Shown: in pieces, positions 33,734 through 41,609 of the stretch
Layout of the letters: each line of letters begins with the position of its first letter
Numbering within the stretch: position 1 is the first letter of the stretch
Source of the DNA: Oscillospiraceae bacterium
GTDB taxonomy: Bacteria > Bacillota > Clostridia > Oscillospirales > Ruminococcaceae
Assembly (NCBI GenBank): GCA_018110985.1
Contig: JAGAWT010000031.1
Coordinates: 1 to 64,000, forward strand
Direction: 5' to 3'
DNA: 64,000 bases
Translations under genes and position numbers: made by a program
The notes under the pieces: model-generated
Seen by the model: only the letters and a program-made list of their open reading frames with translations
Database searches by the model: none
What the model was told of the DNA's origin: nothing

Positions 33734-34936
33734 ATGGGAAAAGAAACTCTTGTACCGGACGAAATGCCCGAAAAGGCGCACAAAAGCATACATAACGTGA
33801 CATTCGTGTTTGTGGCGCTGATAGTCGGAGTTGCCTTGTTTTTTATCAGTCAGGCGGTATTCTACGTATTTGTTGTTGACGACGAGGAAAGAGCAGAGAT
33901 GTTCTCAGGCGGCGGAAGCGACTCGTCAGTTACGCTCGATAAATACCTGGGTCACGATTACTGCGGCACTTTTTATGTATGGCTCACGGTCGGGAACAAT
34001 TACGGAACTGTCGAAAACTTTGAAGCGGCAGAGAACGTGAACCGCGCCGTGGGAGGTGTCGTTGACAACACTATCGTGACCGCCGCGCCGATACTTTTTT
34101 TCATTTGTATGTTTATTGCTTTCCGCAAAGCCGACAAAAAGCGCTTTTTCAGTCAGAGCGGATGGCAGCTCATAATGACGGCGGGGATAGCTTTGCTGAT
34201 AAAAAACATCTGGACGATCATAAAGCAGATATATATTTTAAACGCCGAGCAGTCATATGTAACGGGAATATTCGAGAACCGCAGGTACTATTTTCAGATA
34301 TACCACTATCTCGGCATACCTGCGCTCGTGATCATGACGGCGCTCATCACAAGGCAGCACTCGCTGAACATTCAGAAAAGATCTGCTGACGGCAACGCGA
34401 AGGCACTGATAGCGCTTGCCGCCGTTATGGGTATCGTTTCTGCGGGGTTCATGCTGCTGCGTTTAGTCACAAGGATATACGAGATAGTATGTAGCAAAAC
34501 GCACGATGCGATGCTCCCCTTTTACAGCGATCTTCTTACCTTCCCACGCGAGCTTGCGGAGTCTCCGGAGGTATACAGGGGACTGCTGATATTCAGGCTA
34601 CTCAAAGATCTGCCCGTGTTCATATCCTCTACCGTGACGGTGATACTGCTGATAAAGATAATGCTCTCATCTGCAAGGAACGAGATAAACACGCAGGAGA
34701 ATATGAAGCGGTTCAATATCTGTATGGCGGTACTTTTCATTTCCTCGTTGATATACAATATCCTCGGACTGCATGAGGTGAATGTGCTCAATCACCATTT
34801 CAGCGGGATATACGGCTCGGTGATATATACGATAGGCTTGCGTGCTCTGTGCGACCCCACGCTGTACGCAGTGATACTCTGGTTCGTCAAGACCTTTGTA
34901 AGCATAGCGGGGAATCGTTATATTAAACAACAGTAA
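33734..34936 (+). CDS. Multi-span membrane protein, cargo of mobile unit
   Basis: 400 residues, family not recognised. About eight hydrophobic spans: one near residues 22-52, an outer loop of about 70 residues, then spans near 115-135, 147-170, 190-208, 228-250, 290-312, 330-350 and 375-395. No ATP-binding, protease or transporter signature is visible. AAAGGAG lies before the ATG, 15 nt after tetR. Control by a TetR-family protein suggests an efflux, sensing or membrane-protective role, but this is inference. Confidence 0.75.
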   Translation: MGKETLVPDEMPEKAHKSIHNVTFVFVALIVGVALFFISQAVFYVFVVDDEERAEMFSGGGSDSSVTLDKYLGHDYCGTFYVWLTVGNNYGTVENFEAAENVNRAVGGVVDNTIVTAAPILFFICMFIAFRKADKKRFFSQSGWQLIMTAGIALLIKNIWTIIKQIYILNAEQSYVTGIFENRRYYFQIYHYLGIPALVIMTALITRQHSLNIQKRSADGNAKALIALAAVMGIVSAGFMLLRLVTRIYEIVCSKTHDAMLPFYSDLLTFPRELAESPEVYRGLLIFRLLKDLPVFISSTVTVILLIKIMLSSARNEINTQENMKRFNICMAVLFISSLIYNILGLHEVNVLNHHFSGIYGSVIYTIGLRALCDPTLYAVILWFVKTFVSIAGNRYIKQQ

Positions 34937-35082
34937 AGTATGATTAGAAAAGCTGCGATCAATCTCATCAAAAACTTCAAAAATCGCAACAACTCTAAAC
35001 TCCTATCTCAAATATCATGTTTGAGTGCCTTATGGATCCACAGATGATTATGAGGGTGATTCGTGAAAATTGATTTCCGTGG

Positions 35083-35090
35083 CCCCTGCA
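35083..35090 (+). repeat. Target-site duplication, right copy
   Basis: CCCCTGCA immediately outside the right terminal repeat, matching 32888-32895. Confidence 0.88.
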
Positions 35091-35100
35091 CAAATAATAA

Positions 35101-35129
35101 TTGACTATTTTCCCCGCTTATGTTAAAAT
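35101..35129 (+). promoter_or_regulatory. Promoter of the 5'-nucleotidase gene
   Basis: TTGACT (35101-35106) and TAAAAT (35124-35129), spacer 17 bp, only 18 bp from the right end of the mobile unit. The -35 hexamer is the same as that of the divergent sirtuin promoter. Confidence 0.82.
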
Positions 35130-35162
35130 TTGAACAGCGATCTCATGAAAGGCGGTATACGG

Positions 35163-37055
35163 ATGAAAGCAAAAAAAGCATTGGCGGCGCTGACAGGTGC
35201 AGTGCTTGCTCTCGGTCTCCGGGGCTATGTGCCCGCAGGTGCCGAAGCGGAAAAGAACAGGGAGGATATAGTCATCCTCTACACAAACGATATACACTGC
35301 GGTGTGGATATGGGCATAGGCATCGACGGCCTTGCCCTGTACAAGAGGGAGATGCAGGCAGAGTACGAAAATGTCCTGCTGGCAGATGCGGGCGATGCCA
35401 TACAGGGAATGCCCGTTGGCACCCTTTCAAAGGGGAAGTACGTCACAGAACTGATGAATGCCGTGGGCTACGATGCGGCAGTGCCGGGGAACCACGAATT
35501 CGACTATGGCATGGATGTATTCATGGAAAGGGCTGATGAGCTGTCCTGCGGCTATATCTGCTGCAATTTCAGCGGCATTGACGGAGACCCTGTATTTGAG
35601 CCCTACACCATAGTGGAGGCAGGAGACAGGAAAGTTGGCTTTGTGGGGGTCACCACTCCCGAGACCCGCTACTACTCCACTCCCGTCTTCTTTCAGGACG
35701 AAAACGGGGAGTTTATCTATTCTTTCGGGGAGACGACCCTGACGGACACCATACAGCAGAATGTGAACGCTGTCCGTGAAGAGGGTGCGGATGTGGTGAT
35801 ACTGCTGGGGCACCTTGGAATAAAAGGCACAACGGAGGGCTGGAAGTCTGTGGATGTGGCAGAGAACACCTACGGCATAGATGCCATCATAGACGCTCAC
35901 TCCCATGAGGTGACAGAGCGCCTTGAAGTGAAAAACTCAAAGGGTGAGAAGGTGGTCATCACCCAGACGGGCACAAAGCTCGGAAATGTGGGGAAAATGG
36001 TGATAGAAGAGGACGGCAGCATCAGCACGGAGCTCATATCCGAGGTGCCCGCTCCCCTTGATGAGTACGGCTTTGCAGAGGATTCATGGACCGTTGCCGG
36101 GGACAGAGGGGAGATATTCGTTGACAGCAGCGTGAACGAAAAGCTGGAGCAGATAAACTCCGATCTCTACGAGATCACGGGCAGGAAGATAGGCGAAACA
36201 TCCTTCAAGCTGGCAGCGACCGAGGAAGGCTCCGATATACGCCTTCCCAGAGTGGGAGAGACCAATCTGGGAGACCTTTGTGCGGATGCGTACAGATTCG
36301 CCGTGAAAGCAGATGCGGCCATAGTAAACGGCGGCGGCATCCGTGCGGATATACTCCCCGGTGACATGACCTACCGTGATCTGCTGAGCGTATACCCTTT
36401 CAACAATATGGTCTGCATGGCAGAGGTGAGCGGTCAGCAGATACTTGATATGCTGGAGCTGGGGGCAAAGAACTATCCGGAGGAAGACGGCTCCTTCTGC
36501 CAGGTGTCGGGCATAGAGTACACCATAGACGGCAGTGCGGCGAGCAGCGTAAAGGTCGGCGAAACCGGCGCCTTTGCAGGCGTGGAGGGCGAATACAGGG
36601 TAAGGGATGTGTACATAGGCGGAGAGCCTCTTGATACAGAAAAGACCTATACTCTTGCCGCTCACGACTATTTTCTGAAAAACGGCGGGGACAACTACAT
36701 TTTCAGCGGGAAGTGCAGGATGATCACCGACAGCATAATGAGCGATGCGGATTGTCTTGCCATGTATATCTCGGAGGAGCTGGGGGGCATTATCCCCGAA
36801 GAATACAGCGACCCCATGGGTCAGGGGCGCATAAAAGTCCTGTCGGAGGCTGATGATAAGGCTCCCGACGTATCCACTGAAAACTCGGAAACTGTGACAC
36901 AGGCGCCGGAAGCTGCACTGACGCCCGCAGGTGACGCTCCCGAGGCAGCAGGACCGGTACCGGCTCCGCCTACGGGAAATGACAGCTCCGCCCCCGCAGC
37001 TGCGGTCATATCCTTTATTGCAGCCATTGCTGCTCTAAGACCAAGGAAAAGGTAA
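35163..37055 (+). CDS. Secreted, probably wall-anchored 5'-nucleotidase / UshA-like phosphoesterase
   Basis: About 630 residues. A signal peptide (1 to about 25) is followed by a calcineurin-like metallophosphatase domain with ILYTNDIHCG, GDAIQG, GNHEFDYG, and DAHSHE; then a 5'-nucleotidase C-terminal domain with VNGGGIRADI and DLLSVYPFNN. A Pro/Ala/Thr-rich linker leads to PPTGN, a hydrophobic stretch and RPRKR, matching the layout of a sortase sorting signal with a non-canonical motif. It would hydrolyse extracellular nucleotides to salvageable nucleosides. ATG 35163 is chosen over 35130 because AAAGGCGG precedes it and the signal peptide then begins correctly. Confidence 0.9.
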   Translation: MKAKKALAALTGAVLALGLRGYVPAGAEAEKNREDIVILYTNDIHCGVDMGIGIDGLALYKREMQAEYENVLLADAGDAIQGMPVGTLSKGKYVTELMNAVGYDAAVPGNHEFDYGMDVFMERADELSCGYICCNFSGIDGDPVFEPYTIVEAGDRKVGFVGVTTPETRYYSTPVFFQDENGEFIYSFGETTLTDTIQQNVNAVREEGADVVILLGHLGIKGTTEGWKSVDVAENTYGIDAIIDAHSHEVTERLEVKNSKGEKVVITQTGTKLGNVGKMVIEEDGSISTELISEVPAPLDEYGFAEDSWTVAGDRGEIFVDSSVNEKLEQINSDLYEITGRKIGETSFKLAATEEGSDIRLPRVGETNLGDLCADAYRFAVKADAAIVNGGGIRADILPGDMTYRDLLSVYPFNNMVCMAEVSGQQILDMLELGAKNYPEEDGSFCQVSGIEYTIDGSAASSVKVGETGAFAGVEGEYRVRDVYIGGEPLDTEKTYTLAAHDYFLKNGGDNYIFSGKCRMITDSIMSDADCLAMYISEELGGIIPEEYSDPMGQGRIKVLSEADDKAPDVSTENSETVTQAPEAALTPAGDAPEAAGPVPAPPTGNDSSAPAAAVISFIAAIAALRPRKR

Positions 37056-37080
37056 GAAACGACCTTTCCCATAATAATAT

Positions 37081-37125
37081 CCCCTCAGAGCTCACACTTT
37101 TTTGTGTCTGCTCTGAGGGGATCAT
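37081..37125. terminator. Bidirectional terminator
   Basis: CCCCTCAGAG (37081-37090) pairs with CTCTGAGGGG (37111-37120). An inner ACAC/GTGT stem encloses a T-rich loop. It lies between the convergent 5'-nucleotidase gene and the gene at 37158. Confidence 0.72.
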
Positions 37126-37131
37126 CTTACC

Positions 37132-37152
37132 CTGCGGTCAGATATCAGTATT
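37132..37152 (+). repeat. Solo right end of the 105-bp repeat
   Basis: GCGGTCAGATATCAGTAT matches the right terminus CATCGGTCAGAGATCAGTAT with two or three differences. No left half is present upstream, where the terminator lies. Confidence 0.6.
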
Positions 37153-37157
37153 ACGGC

Positions 37158-37868
37158 TCAGGCTCTCAGGGAATTTATTATCCCGAAGGCAAGCTCCTCT
37201 GAAGGCTCATTGCCGGAGATGTATATAGTGGTGCCCCTGTTGAGATCCTTCATGTCATAGACCGAGACGGCATACATGAATCTGTCATCGGACTCGATAA
37301 AGGAGGTCACAAAGCCCTTGCAGGTGTCATTTTCAAAGTGGCAGACCGTCTTTTCGTTGCCAATGAACAGCCCCGATCTCATCAGCAGGGTGGTCTGATA
37401 GATGCTCACCTCTTCACGGGAAAACATATTGCATTTTTTTGGGTCCAGAGAATACATGAATTCCATTGCTCCGTAAGCGTTATCCACGCCTACCTTTTTA
37501 CCTCTGCTGCCGTTTTCAGCCATATTGATGCCCGCTAAGGCGTTGGTGCTGAGCTGCACAAGGAAATCGGACCTGGAATCGCCGTCGGTGTCCATGACAT
37601 ACCTCACGGAACCCGCATCCTTATCCTCTCCCTTTTTCAGCTTCATTTCCGCAGGCACATCCATTTCAAAGCCCTCATGCTCCAGAGTTATGCTTTTTTC
37701 GGGTACGCTGCTGTCCTTATGCGCCCATTCGGTGTAGTCTATCTTTGACCTCCCCGATGCCAGCAGCAGGCCTATATACCCGGGAACGCCTGTATACACG
37801 CACAAAATGCCTCCCACAACAGCCAGTATTATCACGGCTGCTGCTATTACCTTCAAAGCCTTGTTCAT
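37158..37868 (-). CDS. Membrane-anchored protein of unknown function
   Basis: About 236 residues. One N-terminal hydrophobic segment (about 6-38) is followed by a soluble, probably extracytoplasmic domain containing DTDGDSRSDFLVQ. The tail ends ELAFGIINSLRA, a pattern seen in small surface proteins of unknown role. No enzymatic motif is visible. ATG 37868 is chosen because GGAGG precedes it by 6 nt. It appears monocistronic. Confidence 0.65.
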   Translation of the reverse strand: MNKALKVIAAAVIILAVVGGILCVYTGVPGYIGLLLASGRSKIDYTEWAHKDSSVPEKSITLEHEGFEMDVPAEMKLKKGEDKDAGSVRYVMDTDGDSRSDFLVQLSTNALAGINMAENGSRGKKVGVDNAYGAMEFMYSLDPKKCNMFSREEVSIYQTTLLMRSGLFIGNEKTVCHFENDTCKGFVTSFIESDDRFMYAVSVYDMKDLNRGTTIYISGNEPSEELAFGIINSLRA

Positions 37869-37982
37869 TTTATCTCCTCCGTGAACCATAAAGTATTTAC
37901 CTTATGGATAACATGATAACACATTATCCTTAGTACATCTTTAGAGAAAGATTAGAATTAGCTTAAAAATCGCAGCAAACCC

Positions 37983-38011
37983 TTGTAATGCTTTTCAATT
38001 TGTGCTATCAT
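37983..38011 (+). promoter_or_regulatory. Promoter of the nfeD-SPFH operon
   Basis: TTGTAA (37983-37988) and TATCAT (38006-38011), spacer 17 bp. Downstream, 38017-38042 shares a leader sequence with the zinc-ribbon transcript at 58487. Confidence 0.68.
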
Positions 38012-38055
38012 CATAACACAGAGAAAAACAGCACGAGCATAAAGAGGTGAAGTTT

Positions 38056-38490
38056 ATGGATATGGTACTTTGGATAGTCGTTCTTATAGTGGCTACGATA
38101 GCCGAGGCAGTGACCACCGCACTGGTGTCCATATGGTTCTGCGTGGGGGCTGTGGCTGCGGCAGTGGCTGCAGGTCTCGGAGTCCCGGTCTTCTTCCAGC
38201 TTCTGATATTCGTGGGCGTTTCCGCACTGACCCTCCTCATAACAAGGCCGCTGGTAGGGAAAATGCTCCCGAAAGGAGACCACGCTGCCACCAACGGAGA
38301 GGATGATGTGGGAAAGCACGCAATAGTAGTAGAGGACATAAACGAAAGGAGCGGCACAGGAAGAGTGAAGCTGGGCGACGTGGATTGGGCAGCCGTAAGT
38401 GAGAACGGTTCGGTCCTTTCAAAGGGCTCAATGGTGGAAATAGTTTCAAAGGGTGCGGCAGTGCTCACTGTACGTCCCATAGATCGCTGA
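38056..38490 (+). CDS. NfeD-like membrane protein
   Basis: 144 residues. Two hydrophobic N-terminal segments (about 4-45 and 47-70) precede a C-terminal OB-fold-like NfeD domain with VVEDINERSGTGRV and the GSMVEIV segment. NfeD proteins pair with SPFH proteins in membrane microdomains. ATG 38056 is preferred to GTG 38047 because AGAGGTGA lies upstream at correct spacing. The SPFH gene follows after 19 nt, the classical nfeD-stomatin arrangement. Confidence 0.88.
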   Translation: MDMVLWIVVLIVATIAEAVTTALVSIWFCVGAVAAAVAAGLGVPVFFQLLIFVGVSALTLLITRPLVGKMLPKGDHAATNGEDDVGKHAIVVEDINERSGTGRVKLGDVDWAAVSENGSVLSKGSMVEIVSKGAAVLTVRPIDR

Positions 38491-38509
38491 AAAGCACAGG
38501 GAGGATATT

Positions 38510-39475
38510 ATGGAATACTTAGGGATAATACTTATAATCGTACTTCTGGTGGTATTTATATCGGGAATAAAGATCGTGCCTCAGGCGCAGATCTATGTTG
38601 TGGAGAGGTTCGGCACCTTCAAGGCAGACCTTCACACAGGCCCCCATTACCTTATACCCCTTATCGACAAGGTGGTAAAGAAGGTATCCATAAAGGAACA
38701 GGTAGTGGATTTCAAGCCTCAGCCCGTTATCACCAAGGATAATGTTACCATGCAGATAGACACGGTGGTATTCTTCACCGTTACCGATGCAAAGCTCTAC
38801 ACCTACGGCATAGAGAGACCCCTCTCCGCCATAGAGAACCTTTGCGCCACCACACTGAGAAATATAATCGGTGAGCTGGAGCTGGACTCCACTCTTACTT
38901 CAAGAGATGTGATAAACTCCAAGATCACTGCTTCTCTCGACCAGGCGACCGACAAGTGGGGCATAAAGGTCAGCAGAGTTGAGCTCAAAAACATCATCCC
39001 GCCCAGAGAGATACAGGACGCCATGGAGAAGCAGATGAAGGCAGAGCGTGAGCGCCGTGAGAAGATACTCCAGGCAGAGGGTGAAAAGAAGTCCCAGATA
39101 CTTGTGGCAGAGGGTGAAAAGGAGTCCAAGATACTCCGTGCCGAGGCTGAAAAGCAGGCTGCCATACTTAAAGCAGAGGCCGAAAAGCAGGCAATGATCC
39201 TTCGTGCGGACGCCGTGCGCCAGCAGAAGATACTTGAAGCAGAGGGTGAAGCAGAGTCCATCAGAAACGTTCAGCAAGCCCTTGCAGATACCATCGTACA
39301 GCTCAATCAGGCTAATCCTACCCAGAATGTCATCGCTATAAAGAGCCTTGAAGCATTCCAGAAGGCAGCCGACGGCAAGGCTACAAAGATAATCATCCCC
39401 TCGGAGATACAGTCTCTTGCAAGCCTTACAGCATCTCTCAAAGAGATAGCCTCCAACACAGACAACACGAACTGA
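38510..39475 (+). CDS. SPFH/band 7 (stomatin-like) protein
   Basis: 321 residues. An N-terminal membrane segment (about 2-22) is followed by an SPFH domain (about 22-180) with ERFGTF and the VDFKPQPVIT.DNV motif. A long helical coiled coil of six 11-residue repeats (184-249, pattern K/Q-I-L-x-A-E) comes before a C-terminal assembly region. Such proteins oligomerise into membrane scaffolds with NfeD partners. A strong terminator follows at 39494. Confidence 0.95.
   Translation: MEYLGIILIIVLLVVFISGIKIVPQAQIYVVERFGTFKADLHTGPHYLIPLIDKVVKKVSIKEQVVDFKPQPVITKDNVTMQIDTVVFFTVTDAKLYTYGIERPLSAIENLCATTLRNIIGELELDSTLTSRDVINSKITASLDQATDKWGIKVSRVELKNIIPPREIQDAMEKQMKAERERREKILQAEGEKKSQILVAEGEKESKILRAEAEKQAAILKAEAEKQAMILRADAVRQQKILEAEGEAESIRNVQQALADTIVQLNQANPTQNVIAIKSLEAFQKAADGKATKIIIPSEIQSLASLTASLKEIASNTDNTN
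39059..39256 (+). repeat. Six 33-bp coding repeats in the SPFH gene
   Basis: Six in-frame units of 33 bp encode hendecads such as SKILRAEAEKQ, AAILKAEAEKQ and QKILEAEGEAE. DNA identity between units is high around GCAGAGG.TGAAAAG.AG. Hendecad periodicity gives an almost untwisted helical bundle, common in SPFH proteins. Confidence 0.85.
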
Positions 39476-39493
39476 TCGTTCTTCGCTGAGATC

Positions 39494-39536
39494 GACCCGC
39501 AGCAAGCACAGGCTTGTTGCGGGTCGTTTTCGTTTT
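39494..39536 (+). terminator. Terminator of the nfeD-SPFH operon
   Basis: 14-bp stem (39494-39507 with 39512-39525, near perfect), 4-nt loop, then GTTTTCGTTTT. It is immediately followed by a 105-bp repeat copy. Confidence 0.9.
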
Positions 39537-39641
39537 ATACTGATTTCTGACCGATGTATAGACAAGAAACAAGCCGCAAATGCTTGAATATAAGGGATTT
39601 GAGGCTTGGAGATCGTCTATACATCGAGGAAGGATCAGTAT
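39537..39641 (-). repeat. 105-bp palindromic repeat, copy 3 (inverted orientation)
   Basis: Reads ATACTGATTT...GGATCAGTAT on the plus strand, the reverse complement of copies 1 and 2. It lies between the SPFH terminator and the 3' end of the PARG gene, two convergent units. Confidence 0.93.
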
Positions 39642-39650
39642 TATGTGGGG

Positions 39651-39670
39651 GCAGGATACCGCCATCCTGC
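39651..39670 (-). terminator. Possible terminator after the PARG gene
   Basis: GCAGGAT (39651-39657) pairs with ATCCTGC (39664-39670), 14 bp past the PARG stop on the minus strand. There is no T-run, so evidence is weak. Confidence 0.35.
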
Positions 39671-39683
39671 TTGTCATCCTCTG

Positions 39684-40376
39684 TCAGGGTATCGCAAAGA
39701 CTATTTCCGCAGAGCAGCCGCCGGTAAGGTCGTTTATGGCACGCTCGAACATGGGCAGCACCTCGTCACGCCTGTTGCCGAAGGCACCGCAGCCGTAAGC
39801 ACCCAGTATGAGCATTTCCGGCTCCTTTGTCACCGCAAAGGAGATGATCTTGCGTATGCGCTGCTCCATTATCTCGTTTGCGTGCTTGTGGGAGATAAGG
39901 GATGCATAGCGGTTCACCGCTGCGGATGTGATAAAAGATGTCCGTATGGGGTCATCAAGCCGCACAAAGCTGTCATCCCTTATGACCGGCACATTGGATG
40001 AGTATATAAAATTATCCCTGCCCCCTGCCGTATAGCGGGGGATATTATCCCTGTAATAGGCGGTCTCCGTGCTGATGGTGTAGTACAGCCCGGAGGCTCT
40101 GCAAATAGACTCCTCCTGTGCCCTGGCACCCATGATGTAGCCGCCGCCCGCATGGACGGGATTGGCAAAATTCAGAGAAAGGCAGTTTTTGTCCCTGTTT
40201 GCGATGATACAGCCGATAGTGGTGAGCTTAACGGTATGCTCGTCCACACGGTACCTGTCACTACGCTTTTCTCCCTTTATGTCAAAGTCGGGATAGTATT
40301 CGGAGGTCTGCCCCTCAAAGGCGCCCTCCTCAAACAGTCTGTCATTTTCTTGCTTTATCTTTATCTCGGTTATCAC
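39684..40376 (-). CDS. Bacterial-type poly(ADP-ribose) glycohydrolase (TIGR02452-like)
   Basis: 230 residues, a macrodomain-fold enzyme. The diagnostic PARG signature GGG-x6-QEE is present in HAGGGYIMGARAQEES, and the C-terminal LILGAYGCGAFGN matches the microbial PARG group. It would release ADP-ribose from modified targets. Start is GTG with GAGAGGTG 7 nt upstream. It lies 43 nt after the thioesterase gene as the last member of the ispF-led unit. Confidence 0.88.
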   Translation of the reverse strand: MITEIKIKQENDRLFEEGAFEGQTSEYYPDFDIKGEKRSDRYRVDEHTVKLTTIGCIIANRDKNCLSLNFANPVHAGGGYIMGARAQEESICRASGLYYTISTETAYYRDNIPRYTAGGRDNFIYSSNVPVIRDDSFVRLDDPIRTSFITSAAVNRYASLISHKHANEIMEQRIRKIISFAVTKEPEMLILGAYGCGAFGNRRDEVLPMFERAINDLTGGCSAEIVFAIP

Positions 40377-40419
40377 TGCGGATCACCTCTCTGTATTTCA
40401 TACGGACAGCATCATACCG

Positions 40420-40830
40420 TCACTTTCTCCCCTGCTTTGTGTGGAAGCCCGTACACTGCACGGCTGCCACCTCTCTGCCGGTATCATCGCTGACGGATAC
40501 ATTGTATACGCAGGTGGAGCGCCCTTCTTTGAGACACTCTGCCCTTGCGGTGAGCCTTTTTCCCCTGGCGGCATTCATATAGGCGATGTTCACGGAAACA
40601 GCCACCACATCCGGCTCATCAAGATAGGCGTTGGATGCCACGGCAAAGGCAAAGTCCGCAAGGGTGAAATACACCGCTCCCATAACTCCGCCATAGGCAT
40701 TAAGGTGGTTCTCATTGAGCTCCAGAGAGCATACCGAACACCTTTCGCCCGCTTCCTCCACATAAGCCCCCGCAGCGGCGGCATACCTGTCCTTTGAGAA
40801 AAATTCTCTTACCTCTTCTATGCTTCTCAA
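40420..40830 (-). CDS. Hotdog-fold thioesterase (PaaI-like)
   Basis: 136 residues. Hotdog thioesterase pattern with NHLNAYGGVMGAVYFTLADFAFAVAS, the active-site region of PaaI-type acyl-CoA thioesterases, and a closing VQCTGFHTK strand. Substrate is unknown. The start is TTG at 40830 with GGAGG 8 nt upstream; an in-frame ATG is not available near this point. It follows the preceding stop by 2 nt. Confidence 0.85.
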   Translation of the reverse strand: MRSIEEVREFFSKDRYAAAAGAYVEEAGERCSVCSLELNENHLNAYGGVMGAVYFTLADFAFAVASNAYLDEPDVVAVSVNIAYMNAARGKRLTARAECLKEGRSTCVYNVSVSDDTGREVAAVQCTGFHTKQGRK

Positions 40831-40832
40831 AA

Positions 40833-41609
40833 CTATTCCTCCAGTGACTGTGAGCAGGCTGTCTCGTAAAAAATATCATTCAGCCTTTCAATGTCGTTTT
40901 TGTGGGATACAGGCATTGATGCAAGTATCTCTTCAATTTCCGCCATGCTTTTTTCTATGTATTCATCCAGTATGGGGACACGGCTCCCCTTTCCTATCTC
41001 GGGGGTCTGCATTTTCAGGGCGAGCAGCCTGTCGGTCTCCCTTTTCACCTCTCCCGTCAGGTACATCTCCTCCAGCTCCGAAAAGAGCATGGGCGGCGGA
41101 CACTTCTTTTCAAGGATGTAGCGGCAGGCAAGTATGGGGCGCAGTACATAAAAATACTTTTTCAGCTTTACCTCGTCACTGCCGAAATATGCCCTGTAAT
41201 TGTGCTTTGCGGTGCTGAGATAGTGGTATGTTCCCGGCTTATCCACAAAATACTCGTCAATGACTGCAGAGATCCTCTGCCATTCCGGAGTGCTCCGGTA
41301 GATGATGGGGGAGCTGTTCCACTCAAAAAGAGTACAGTTGGAGCTTTGCAGCAGAGTGAGAGCCTTTTTCAGATCCCAGCCGTTGATGTCATAGACATCG
41401 TTCAGCTCCCATTCTATCACATCCCGCAGCTCGTTTATCCGAAGGTAGTCCTTCACCCTGCGCACATAGATAAAGCGCACATCGTAGTCGCTGTCGGGAG
41501 ACGCAAAGCCCCACGCCCTGCTGCCCGACTCCGCACAGTGTATTATGCGCACATTTTCCTTTTCCTCTATCTCATCAAGAGAGCGGAGTATCCTGCTTTT
41601 TATATCCAT
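40833..41609 (-). CDS. DUF10/COG3541 nucleotidyltransferase (YcgL/RlaP-like)
   Basis: 258 residues. Minimal nucleotidyltransferase core: GSRAWGFASPDSDYDVRFIY carries the GS and DxD metal-binding signature. The following RINELRDVIEW region and KKYFYVLRPILA segment match the COG3541 family, some of which associate with RNA-repair ligases. Target is unknown. GGGAG precedes ATG 41609, which lies 35 nt inside the end of cca. Adjacent tRNA CCA-adding enzyme makes an RNA role plausible. Confidence 0.8.
   Translation of the reverse strand: MDIKSRILRSLDEIEEKENVRIIHCAESGSRAWGFASPDSDYDVRFIYVRRVKDYLRINELRDVIEWELNDVYDINGWDLKKALTLLQSSNCTLFEWNSSPIIYRSTPEWQRISAVIDEYFVDKPGTYHYLSTAKHNYRAYFGSDEVKLKKYFYVLRPILACRYILEKKCPPPMLFSELEEMYLTGEVKRETDRLLALKMQTPEIGKGSRVPILDEYIEKSMAEIEEILASMPVSHKNDIERLNDIFYETACSQSLEE

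Larger units (their letters stand above)
32896..35082 (+). mobile_element. 2187-bp transposase-less mobile unit carrying tetR and a membrane gene
   Basis: The left end CCACGGAAATCAATTTT (32896-32912) and right end AAAATTGATTTCCGTGG (35066-35082) are perfect 17-bp inverted repeats. Both are flanked by the 8-bp direct repeat CCCCTGCA. The interior holds only a TetR-family regulator and a multi-span membrane protein, so movement must have used a transposase in trans. A third inverted end lies inside at 33043-33058. By eye the cargo genes use more GCG, ACG and CGC codons than the neighbours, suggesting a different origin. An 8-bp duplication occurs in several transposase families, so I do not assign one. 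Confidence 0.88.
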
